Positions 1 to 7,582 of a stretch of 64,000 bases of DNA are shown piece after piece. Position numbers and translations under genes: made by a program. The stretch is taken from positions 310,001 through 374,000 of the forward strand of contig CAJYPV010000026.1 of NCBI GenBank assembly GCA_913776825.1, given 5' to 3'. Numbering within the stretch: position 1 is the first letter of the stretch; every line of letters starts with the position of its first letter. The DNA is from Burkholderiaceae bacterium (GTDB taxonomy: Bacteria > Pseudomonadota > Gammaproteobacteria > Burkholderiales > Burkholderiaceae_C). The notes under the pieces are model-generated. The model was not told the origin of the DNA. It did no database searches and saw nothing but the letters and a program-made list of their open reading frames with translations.

Positions 1-1829
1 GTCGTTCCCAGCGTGGTGGAAGAGCGTCGTGATCCCGACTGCAGGGCCGCGCCGGCATTGCCCGCGACCAGGCTCAGGCCGTCGGCGCTGCTGGCGACCG
101 ACGTCCACTGCCCGAAATCACCTGTGGCCCGCCAGGTCATGCCACTGTCGGTCGACTCGTACAAGCTGCTGTTCAAGGTGGCGGCCACCACGAAGCGTCC
201 GTCGGCCGAGCTCGTGATCGCCCGCCATTCCCGATTCACCGTGCGCGATTCCCAGGTGGTGCCGAAGTCGCCGGACACCCAGATCGCGCCAGTATCGACC
301 GTCGCATACAGCCGCTTGCCATCGGCCGAGCTGGCCAGCCCCCACCAATATTGCGTCGATGCACGCGGCGTCCAGTTGTTGCCGCCGTCGGTCGACACGA
401 ACAAGGTGTCGCCGTTGGTGCCGGCCACCAGCACCTGACCGTCGGCGGACGAGGTCACCGCCCGCCAGGCCCGATTGGTTTCGCGAGGACTCCAGGTCGC
501 GCCGCTGTCCGTCGAAATCCAGATCTGGCCGAGATAAGCCGTCGCCACGAGCTGGGTGCCGTCGGCGGAACTGGCCACCGCGCTCCAGCCCCGCGGCGCG
601 GCCACGTTGTTCCAGGTGGTCCCGCCATTGGACGAGACGTAGATGAAGCCACCATCCGCCACCGCCACCAGCTTCATGCCGTCGCTGGACGAGGCCACCG
701 CGCTCCAGGGTGGGCCCGAGAACTGAGGCGCCCAGTTCTGACCGCCGTCGGAGGTGACGAAGAGGGTGTCGTTGCTGGCGGCCAGCCGTCGTTGCCCGTC
801 GGCGGATGATGCGACCGCCTTCCAGGTCGCGACCGGCGTCTGCACCGTCCAGTGCAGATCCAGGCCGCCCGGCAGGCCGCGGGTGATGATGCGCTGTCCC
901 GCGTTCTGAGCGAGGGTCCATCCGCCGGTGCCCACGCCGGTCACTTTGACCCAGTCCCCGATGGCGGGCGCGCTGGGCAAGGTGATCACCACCGCACTGC
1001 TGGCATTGGCCAGATAGCCGGTGTTGACCTCGGCCTGGACCGTGCCGCCGGTGACGTTGACCCATCGGGTGTCCGCCGGCGCGGCGCTGCACAGATAGGC
1101 GGTGGTCGTGACCTCGCCCGAGTCCAGCACCTGATTGCCGTTCAGATCGATGCCCGAGGTCACACGCTGACCGCCGTAGGTGCAGTTCGCGCCGGGCGCT
1201 TCGGCGGCGAGGGCCATCAGGCTGTCGCGCCCCGCCGCACCGGTCGCACCGGTCGCCCCCGTGGACCCGGTCGCGCCGGTCGCTCCGGGCGCGCCGTTGC
1301 AAACGTAGCCGGTGGTCGTCACTTCCGCATCCGCGAGAACGCCATCTCGATTGAGATCCAGACCCGCCAGCACCTGCGAGCCGCCTTGGGCGCAGTGGCT
1401 GCCCGCGGGCTCGGCTCGCAGGCGGACCAGCGTCGACGTGCCGTCCACGCCCGGCGCACCGGGGGCGCCATTGGCGCCGGTCGATCCCGTCGCGCCCGTC
1501 GATCCCGTCGACCCATTCGCGCCAGGGAGGCCGTTGCATACCCATTGCGTGGTGCTGACTTCCGCATCGGACAAGGCGCCGCTGCGGTCGAGGTCCAAGC
1601 CGGCTTCGACCCGCACCCCACCCGCCGGGCAAGCCGCGCCCGGCCCTTGAGACGACACGCGCACCAACGCGCTGACGCCGATCGGCGTGGGCGTGGGCGC
1701 ATCCACTCTCGCATCGCCCGATCCGCCACCGCAGCCTGCCAACATCGACGTCAGCACCAGCGCGAGGGCGCCTGTCCATCGCGACAGGCCAGCAGGGGCA
1801 ACCGGGTGCCCGAAGATCGGGAGCAGCAT
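1..1829 (-). CDS. Collagen-like / BNR-type beta-propeller lipoprotein (partial, C-terminus beyond window)
   Basis: This frame is open from an ATG at 1829 to the left edge, so the protein is at least 609 residues and its C-terminus is missing. The N-terminus is a lipoprotein signal with lipobox LAGC followed by GGGSG. Three modules of about 40 residues follow, each with paired Cys and a D-x-N/D-x-D/N-G-x-L acidic loop reminiscent of an EF-hand (consensus GLDLNRDGVLADAEVTTT). They are separated by short collagen-like Gly-x-Thr/Ser/Pro tracts. The C-terminal half is a run of WxAVxSSADG and SxDxGxxW repeats, typical of BNR/sialidase-type beta-propellers. Inference: an outer-membrane-anchored surface or adhesive protein. 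No enzymatic motif is seen. A longer open frame also exists on this strand, but it is Arg-rich nonsense and was discarded. Confidence 0.8.
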   Translation of the reverse strand, partial: MLLPIFGHPVAPAGLSRWTGALALVLTSMLAGCGGGSGDARVDAPTPTPIGVSALVRVSSQGPGAACPAGGVRVEAGLDLDRSGALSDAEVSTTQWVCNGLPGANGSTGSTGATGSTGANGAPGAPGVDGTSTLVRLRAEPAGSHCAQGGSQVLAGLDLNRDGVLADAEVTTTGYVCNGAPGATGATGSTGATGATGAAGRDSLMALAAEAPGANCTYGGQRVTSGIDLNGNQVLDSGEVTTTAYLCSAAPADTRWVNVTGGTVQAEVNTGYLANASSAVVITLPSAPAIGDWVKVTGVGTGGWTLAQNAGQRIITRGLPGGLDLHWTVQTPVATWKAVASSADGQRRLAASNDTLFVTSDGGQNWAPQFSGPPWSAVASSSDGMKLVAVADGGFIYVSSNGGTTWNNVAAPRGWSAVASSADGTQLVATAYLGQIWISTDSGATWSPRETNRAWRAVTSSADGQVLVAGTNGDTLFVSTDGGNNWTPRASTQYWWGLASSADGKRLYATVDTGAIWVSGDFGTTWESRTVNREWRAITSSADGRFVVAATLNSSLYESTDSGMTWRATGDFGQWTSVASSADGLSLVAGNAGAALQSGSRRSSTTLGT

Positions 1830-2213
1830 GAGACGTTCACTTGACGAAGATTCCGAATCTTCACCCAAGCCTTGCCACACCGCACCGGCGCAGACCCTCA
1901 AGGCGTTGCGATCGACGCAAAAAGTCCGGGCCCGCGCGCCGCCTTCCCCCGAATGGGGGGCCTTCGGCTGGGATCGTCCTGGCCCTTCAGCGCGGCTTCC
2001 TCGGAGTCTTCTGTGGCAACCCGCATGACGTGCGCATGAGGGCGGTCGTTCACCAGCGGCGGCGCTCAACATTTGCTCACGCTTTCCAGCCGCTGTGGTG
2101 GCGCGGGATAGGCCGACCGATGGCAGCATGCGCGGTCCTCGTTGTCCCGGTCGCTGCTGCTCGCCATGTTGTCCCTTTCTGATCTGCCGCTGGCGCGGCC
2201 CGTCACCGTGCCG
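1830..2213. other. Spacer between divergent lipoprotein genes
   Basis: This spacer of about 380 bp must hold the promoters of the two divergent lipoprotein genes, but I see no convincing -35/-10 pair. A short C5/G6 inverted repeat with a GAAT loop lies near 1947-1964. I see no gene here. Confidence 0.4.
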
Positions 2214-3779
2214 ATGGGCGCGGCGACCCGTGTGCTGGGACGCTGGCTGGCGTTGTCGTCGATGGTCGCGCTGGTCGCTTGCGGCGGCGGCTCGGGCAGC
2301 TCGACAGACGCGGGCCCGACCGCTTCCGATCCCGCAGCCAGCACCCCGACGACCGGCGTCGGCAGCGGCACAGGCACAGGCACTGGCACCGGCACCGGCA
2401 CCGGCGGCGCCGGCACGGGTGGCACGGGCGGGACCACGCCGGTCGATCCCACCATTCCGGTTCGCACCGCCAGCTTCACCGCCACCGATGCGGAGTTCCC
2501 CAACCCCGAGCGCGGCTTCTTCCGCTGGGCCTGGACCAAGCTCGACGCGCTGGATGCGGCCGATGTGCAGGACGCCTATGCCAAGGGCTATCGCCTGCTC
2601 TACACGCCGCTGGACCTCTCGGCCTATCGCGGCACCGACATCCCGGCCAGCGTGCTGACGCAGCTCGACACCGCCTTCGCCCGCGCGCGCGCTGGCGGCG
2701 TCAAGCTGGTGGTGCGGGCGGTTTACAACTACCCGTCGTCGGAAACCGATTACCGCAATGCGCAGGATGCGCCGCTGGCCCGGGTGCTCGGCCACATCAG
2801 CCAGCTCAAGCCGGTGCTGCAGCGCAATGCGGACGTCATCGCCTATGTGCAGGCCGGTTTCATCGGCGCCTGGGGCGAGTGGCACACCTCGTCCAACCAA
2901 CTGACGACCGTCGGCAACCGCACGCAGATCCGCGACGCCCTGCTGGACGCCGTGCCCAGCAGCCGGTTCATCCAGGTGCGCTACCCGCCGAATGTGATGG
3001 ACTGGACGACCCAGTTGCCCAGCCTCGCCACGGTGCTCGCGGGCGGCTATCGCGTCGGCGTGCACAACGATTGCTTCCTCGCCAGCACGACCGATGTCGG
3101 CACCTACGACGACAACGCCACCGTGCGGGCCACCCAGCGCGACTATGTCGACCGGCTCGGCGCCCTGGCGCCGTTCGGCGGCGAGACCTGCGATCCCGCC
3201 GATGAGCCCTCGCCGACACCCCGCAGCAGCTGTGCCGACATCCTGGCCGAAGGCGCCCGCTACAAGCTGACCTATCTGAATGACGAGTACTTCCGCCCGC
3301 TGTTCCATGACCGCTGGGTGCAAGCCGGCTGCATGGCCGAAGTCCAGCGCAGGATGGGCTATCGGCTGCAACTGCTGAATGCCTCGCATCCGGAATCGGT
3401 CGCGCGGGGTCAGGCCTTGTCACTGAGCGTCACCGTGCGCAACAACGGCTGGGCGCGCGTCTTCAATCCTCGCGCGGTGCAGGTGCTGCTGCGCGATGCG
3501 ACCTCGGGCGCCGTGCGTCGGATCGACGCGACGGGCGCGGACCCGCGCACCTGGCTCCCCGGCGCGGACCAGGCGGCGACCCTGCGCCTGACCGTGCCGG
3601 CGGATCTGCCGGCCGGCACCTACCAGCTGTGGCTCGGCCTGCCGGACGCGGACAGCCGTCTCGCCTCCGATGCGCGTTACGCCATCCGGCTGGCCAATGC
3701 GGACAACAGCAGCCTCGGCCAGCGCTGGGATGCCAGCCTCGGCGCCTTCGCGCTGGGGACGTCAGTGACCGTGAAGTGA
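2214..3779 (+). CDS. DUF4832/DUF4874-type secreted lipoprotein
   Basis: The product is about 521 residues. It has a lipoprotein signal (MGAATRVLGRWLALSSMVAL, then VAC-GGG) and a low-complexity Thr/Gly linker (alternating TG). The globular region begins FTATDAEFPNPERGFFRW. The motifs NPERGF, YxxPLDLSAYR, VQAGFIGAWGEWH and the ending WLPGADQAATLRLTVPADLPAGTYQLWLGLPD match my memory of DUF4874 (N-terminal, TIM-barrel-like) plus DUF4832 (C-terminal, beta-rich) proteins, which are thought to be carbohydrate-active. This is recognition from motifs, not a search. I chose ATG 2214 because it gives an ideal lipoprotein signal; ATG 2166 and TTG 2142 in the same frame are alternatives, and none has a clear Shine-Dalgarno. 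The 3' end faces the DUF2845-like gene convergently. Confidence 0.75.
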   Translation: MGAATRVLGRWLALSSMVALVACGGGSGSSTDAGPTASDPAASTPTTGVGSGTGTGTGTGTGTGGAGTGGTGGTTPVDPTIPVRTASFTATDAEFPNPERGFFRWAWTKLDALDAADVQDAYAKGYRLLYTPLDLSAYRGTDIPASVLTQLDTAFARARAGGVKLVVRAVYNYPSSETDYRNAQDAPLARVLGHISQLKPVLQRNADVIAYVQAGFIGAWGEWHTSSNQLTTVGNRTQIRDALLDAVPSSRFIQVRYPPNVMDWTTQLPSLATVLAGGYRVGVHNDCFLASTTDVGTYDDNATVRATQRDYVDRLGALAPFGGETCDPADEPSPTPRSSCADILAEGARYKLTYLNDEYFRPLFHDRWVQAGCMAEVQRRMGYRLQLLNASHPESVARGQALSLSVTVRNNGWARVFNPRAVQVLLRDATSGAVRRIDATGADPRTWLPGADQAATLRLTVPADLPAGTYQLWLGLPDADSRLASDARYAIRLANADNSSLGQRWDASLGAFALGTSVTVK

Positions 3780-3794
3780 GCGGGATGCGGCATC

Positions 3795-3850
3795 GCTGAT
3801 CGGTGATCAGCGGTCTGTGATTTGCGAATTGCGGTCTGCGATCAGCGGTC
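3795..3850. repeat. Short inverted and direct repeats between convergent genes
   Basis: A 7-bp-arm hairpin (GCTGATC-GGT-GATCAGC, 3795-3811) is followed by a second GATCAGCGGTC copy near 3840. GCGGTCTGYGAT also occurs twice in between. This may be a weak terminator for the upstream plus-strand lipoprotein gene; no U-tract is seen. Confidence 0.35.
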
Positions 3851-3953
3851 AAGGACGGCGGCGATGACCTGAAGGATCAGCTCTCACGCCTCGCGGTCGA
3901 GAGTTTTCGACGCGGCGGTTCCAGCTCTCGACGCCGGGCGTCGATGTCGCCGC

Positions 3954-4313
3954 TCAACGGCCTTGCTCGCCGAAGCGGATCGAGATGATCCGGCCTTCGC
4001 GCATCTTCACCACGGCGGGCAGATTGCCGGGGCCGCGTTCATACAGCCATTCGTCGGTCATCACGCAGCCGCTGTAGACCGGTTGCACCTGACCAAGCCG
4101 GTCCGGCGGTCCGGGCGTGTAGATCGGCACGCAGTAGGCGTCGGAGAGCACCGGCTGGCCGCAACTGCGCATCAGCGACAGCTTGGAATCGCCCTCCCGG
4201 ACGCCGGTATCGCCGCAGCGCAGCGATTGCGCCTGCGCGCTGGCGCCGATCAGCATCAGCGCGGCCACAGCCAGGCAGCGGGACAGGGCGGCAACGTCAG
4301 CGAAAGGGATCAT
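3954..4313 (-). CDS. DUF2845-like small secreted protein
   Basis: The product is 119 residues, with a cleavable signal peptide (hydrophobic core CLAVAALMLIGASAQAQ). A mature domain of about 90 residues starts SLRCGDTGVREGDSKLSLMRSCGQP and ends YERGPGNLPAVVKMREGRIISIRFGEQGR. The RCGxxLVxxGDxxxxVxxxCGxP pattern with conserved Cys, followed by a W-Y-G-like strand and an ExGRIxxI strand, is that of DUF2845 periplasmic proteins. I chose the ATG at 4313 because GGAG lies about 9 bases upstream and the signal peptide begins there; an in-frame start at 4409 would add a non-signal extension. Function unknown. Confidence 0.75.
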   Translation of the reverse strand: MIPFADVAALSRCLAVAALMLIGASAQAQSLRCGDTGVREGDSKLSLMRSCGQPVLSDAYCVPIYTPGPPDRLGQVQPVYSGCVMTDEWLYERGPGNLPAVVKMREGRIISIRFGEQGR

Positions 4314-4429
4314 GGATGCGGCTCCGAAGCTTCGACACAGTGCAACGCCCGTCAGGGTACCGCGGTTGACCGCCATGATCCGGGAGGCTGATGCGAGCTG
4401 TCGGCGCATGGCCCGCCATTCATGAAAAC

Positions 4430-4455
4430 GGCCCGCTCCCAGATGGCAGCGGGCC
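4430..4455 (-). terminator. Rho-independent terminator of the chitinase gene
   Basis: An 8-bp perfect stem (GGCCCGCT / AGCGGGCC) with a 10-nt loop lies downstream of the chitinase stop. On the minus strand it is followed by GTTTTC, so it reads as an intrinsic terminator for that gene. Confidence 0.7.
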
Positions 4456-4535
4456 GGATCGTTGGCGGGCGGGAGGCCGCGGCGAATGGCTCGCCGCAGC
4501 GGCTCAGCCCTCGTGGTGAGGGCTTGCCATCACGC

Positions 4536-7061
4536 TCACTTCCATTCCGACGTCTGCAGCAGCGGATCCACCGGCAGCCCCAGCATCGTGCCGACCTTCT
4601 GGCCGACCGTGCCCGGCGTCGCCAGCGCGGCCGAACCGCAGGTGCCGCCACCGGTCTTCAGGATCGCCCACAGCATCGCGCCATCGCGCACATTGCGGTT
4701 GGGCGAGCTGCTGTTGAGCACCGCGTTGGTGTAGCGCTGGACCGAATAGGGCTGGTTCAGGTTCACGCCGTATTGATCCTGCAGATTGCGCGATCCGGTG
4801 CATTGCGCATCCGCATCGTTGACCACCAGCAGACCGCCGGCCCAGCCTTCGGGTGCGGGCTCCAGGCCGATCGACACGATGGTCTTGGACGGGAAGATCG
4901 AGCGGTACTGCTGGTAGGCGGTGATGCCGTCGTAATGCTCGAAGCGGGCGTCATAGCTCATCACATTGACCATGTCGAGCATCTTGGCCACCGCCGGATA
5001 CTTCAGCGCCACGGCGCGCTCACGCCCGGCGTTGCCGCCCCAGTAGGACAGCTTGCCGGCGCAGGACGGATCGGTCGATGTGGCCGAGGTGCAATCCGCG
5101 CCGGTCGACCAGCCCGCCAGCGTCAGCATCCGGCCGTTGCCGGCCAGATCCACCGCGCGACGCAGGGCCTTGATCACATTGGCATAGCGATCGACATCGC
5201 CATCGCTCTCATAGTCCACGTCCAGGCCGTCGAAGCCGAGCTCGGTCTGGATCTTCGCCAGCGCATTGATGATCGGACCATTGCCGGCCGCGCCTTCCGC
5301 AGCGATCGGGCCCCAGTTGTTGTAGGTCGCGCCGCCCACCGCCAGGATGACCTTCTGATTGCGCTGATGCAGCACATCGATGGCCGCCTTGATGTCCTTC
5401 GGCGTGGCATTGAAGTTGATGCCGGTGCCGGAGAAGGTGTTGGCCGACAGGCCCGCCCACGAGAAGCTCGGATCGGCGAACGACACCATCACATGGGTGT
5501 AGGTGGCCGGAATGCGGGCGAACTTGCTGGCCTTGTAGACCTCGTTGGCTGACTTGCCGGTGGCATCGAACCAGTTGTCGCTCCAGGTCGGGTAGTAGCC
5601 GACATAAACCCGACGCGTCTGCACCGCCTTCATCGCTTCCGGCAGCGTCAGGCCGGTGCCGGGCGACGGTGCCGGTGCGGGCGACGGCGCGGGGCTCGGC
5701 GCCGGGGACGGGGCCGGCGATGGCGCGGGCGAAGGTGCGGGCGTCGGTGCCGGTGCGGGCGCCGGGGAGGGCGACGGCGCGGCGCTGCAGCTGCCGGAGG
5801 TCGGGGCCCACAGCGACGGCGTGGCGGCCGGATTCCAGTTGGTGCCGACCCAGGCGGTGTGCGCCACCAGCGCCTTGTAGGTCTTGCCTTGGTAGCTCAC
5901 CACCTGGCCGACGGTGAAGCTCTTGCCTTCGGCCCAGGCCACGCAAGCGCCCGGAGCGGGAGCGGGCGACGGGGCGGGTGACGGAGCCGGGGCGGGAGAA
6001 GGCGCCGGCGACGGGCTGGGAGCCGGGCTCGGCGCCGGGCTGGGGGCGGGCGAGGGCGCCGGCGCGCTGCCCTTGGCGGCGGCGAAGGCTTGCCAATACT
6101 CGTAATCGCGAGTGTTGGCGCGGCTGTATTCGCCCAGGTTGCCGGAGCCGACGCGGTCCCGCTGCGCGGCCCAGTACGACAGCAGGCCCACGCCCTTCTG
6201 CTTGGCGAAGCTGGCCACCGTTGCCGCGTCTGCCGGGGTGAAGATCTCCGAGGCAACGTCGTTCTGGCCGATCATCGGCGTGATGCCGATCATGGCCCAG
6301 CGCTGCGCATCGGTCTTGTTCGGGTAGATCGACTTGAGCTGCGCCACCGTCTGCGTCGCGGCCGAGATGGCCAGGTCGCCCATCTTGCGGCCGCCGCTGT
6401 AGTAGCTGCCGTAGTCCATCGTCATCAGGTTGACGATGCTGATCTTCACGCCCGCCTGCGCCGCGCCGCGCAGCAGCTCCACCGCGCTGGCGCCGAGGCC
6501 GCCGGTGTCGTTCGCGTTCACATAGGGCGCGACCGGCAGGGTGAAGGAGGTGTAGAGGTCGGGATAGATCGACTGCAGTTGCAGGATCGCGGCATTGCGC
6601 ACCGCATTCAGTCGGGCGTCGGCCAACTGGCCGCCTTCGATGTCCCAGTCGATCGAGCGGGTGCCGTGGGTGTCGATCAGGCGACGCAGCTGGGCCACCA
6701 GCTCCGGCGCGGAGCAGGCCGATTCCATGTAGGTGCCGTTGGCGCCGCCGAAGGACAGGATCACCCGGCCGCCCGACTGGATGTAAGCCTTGATGTCGGA
6801 TTGGAAGCTCGGGTTGGTGAGCGTGCTTTCCATGCCGCCGCCCAGCGTGCAGCCGCCGGCCGAGACGCCGAAAGCGAGCGTGACCGCGTCGATGCCGGCC
6901 TTGGACTTGGCCTCGCTCAGCGTCTTCAGGCTGTAGCTGCCGTTGCCAAAGCCCCAGGTGAAGAAGTAGGGCGCGACGATCGTGCCCGCCTGCGCCTGCG
7001 ATCCCGCCGCCAGCAAGGCTGCCGCCAGTGCCACTGCCTTGATTTGTCCCGTCCGCATCAT
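4536..7061 (-). CDS. Secreted chitinase with two GH18 catalytic domains and a central chitin-binding module
   Basis: The product is 841 residues and begins with a Sec signal peptide (KAVALAAALLAAGSQAQA). Domain order: GH18 domain 1 (about 26-330) with SIDWDIEGG at 136-144 (DxDxE, catalytic Glu142); a Pro/Ala/Ser linker (333-370); a CBM5/12-type chitin-binding module (about 372-425, CVAWAEGKSF...SLWAPTSGSC); a second PAPS linker (428-468); and GH18 domain 2 (about 483-835) with DGLDVDYE at 611-618 (DxxDxDxE, Glu618). Both active sites look intact. The product should hydrolyse beta-1,4-GlcNAc polymers outside the cell. AGGAG and AAGG lie just upstream of the ATG-ATG start. The gene is divergent from the beta-helix protein gene and ends at a clear terminator. 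The two GH18 domains differ strongly, so this is not a recent internal duplication. Confidence 0.92.
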   Translation of the reverse strand: MMRTGQIKAVALAAALLAAGSQAQAGTIVAPYFFTWGFGNGSYSLKTLSEAKSKAGIDAVTLAFGVSAGGCTLGGGMESTLTNPSFQSDIKAYIQSGGRVILSFGGANGTYMESACSAPELVAQLRRLIDTHGTRSIDWDIEGGQLADARLNAVRNAAILQLQSIYPDLYTSFTLPVAPYVNANDTGGLGASAVELLRGAAQAGVKISIVNLMTMDYGSYYSGGRKMGDLAISAATQTVAQLKSIYPNKTDAQRWAMIGITPMIGQNDVASEIFTPADAATVASFAKQKGVGLLSYWAAQRDRVGSGNLGEYSRANTRDYEYWQAFAAAKGSAPAPSPAPSPAPSPAPSPSPAPSPAPAPSPAPSPAPAPGACVAWAEGKSFTVGQVVSYQGKTYKALVAHTAWVGTNWNPAATPSLWAPTSGSCSAAPSPSPAPAPAPTPAPSPAPSPAPSPAPSPAPSPAPAPSPGTGLTLPEAMKAVQTRRVYVGYYPTWSDNWFDATGKSANEVYKASKFARIPATYTHVMVSFADPSFSWAGLSANTFSGTGINFNATPKDIKAAIDVLHQRNQKVILAVGGATYNNWGPIAAEGAAGNGPIINALAKIQTELGFDGLDVDYESDGDVDRYANVIKALRRAVDLAGNGRMLTLAGWSTGADCTSATSTDPSCAGKLSYWGGNAGRERAVALKYPAVAKMLDMVNVMSYDARFEHYDGITAYQQYRSIFPSKTIVSIGLEPAPEGWAGGLLVVNDADAQCTGSRNLQDQYGVNLNQPYSVQRYTNAVLNSSSPNRNVRDGAMLWAILKTGGGTCGSAALATPGTVGQKVGTMLGLPVDPLLQTSEWK
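5640..6075. repeat. Two PAPSPAPS-coding repeat tracts in the chitinase gene
   Basis: Two stretches (about 5650-5780 and 5945-6070) are built of 6- and 12-bp units encoding Pro-Ala-Pro-Ser linkers either side of the chitin-binding module. Such tracts can expand or contract by slippage or recombination; the codon repeats are visible directly. Confidence 0.8.
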
Positions 7062-7582
7062 CCTTGTGCTCCTGTCATCCGCCGCATCGGTGGCGCTGCG
7101 GGCTTGTTGTTCGCGATAAAACCACCTTAAGACCAGCGGCGGACTTTACTGAGCGGCGCGGCAAAAAGCTGTGTCAACCGGTAGGCGGGATTCGTGTCGA
7201 TCTGTATGCGGTTATTCAAAGGCGGGGCAGTCGGTATCGAGTTTCTTCTGCGACGCACCGGGAATCAGTGACACGGCGGCGCGAGCGGTCATTCAGCGGC
7301 GATAAACGGGTCGTTGTCTGCGACGCTGCCTGGGAACAACCAGCCGACGAACGGTCGATACCAGTGGTCTCTCTCCGCGCTCAGGCGTTTTCGGCGACGC
7401 GCGGCGACCGCTCGTCGCATTGCAAATATTTGTTCCATTGGAGAGGCGCGAAAACACCGTCCCGACAGAGAGAAAACCGCCCGTTCATCGGACACACGAC
7501 GTCACGAGCGCGAGTATTGAACTGGTATTTCCATTTCTACACTCGTGCCCCTCTGAGACTGACCTTGAGACAGGAGACGCGC
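7062..7582. promoter_or_regulatory. Divergent control region between chitinase and beta-helix protein genes
   Basis: This is about 520 bp with no convincing gene: the plus frame is open through it, but the RBS-supported start is at 7583. It contains relatively A/T-rich patches and should hold the promoters for both secreted proteins. I see no clear operator. Confidence 0.5.
7517..7543 (+). promoter_or_regulatory. Possible sigma70 promoter of the beta-helix gene
   Basis: TTGAAC (-35) and TACACT (-10) are separated by a short 15-bp spacer, with the -10 about 40 bp before the start codon. The hexamers are good but the spacing is suboptimal, so this is tentative. Confidence 0.35.

Noticed and set aside
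118..1779. Long minus-strand frame of 553 residues in the first lipoprotein gene
   Set aside because: It is Arg/Gly-rich with no domain pattern. The true frame, one base over, encodes a lipobox, collagen-like tracts and propeller repeats.
7064..7582. Upstream extension of the beta-helix protein
   Set aside because: A strong RBS and signal peptide mark the start at 7583, and the extension is not protein-like.
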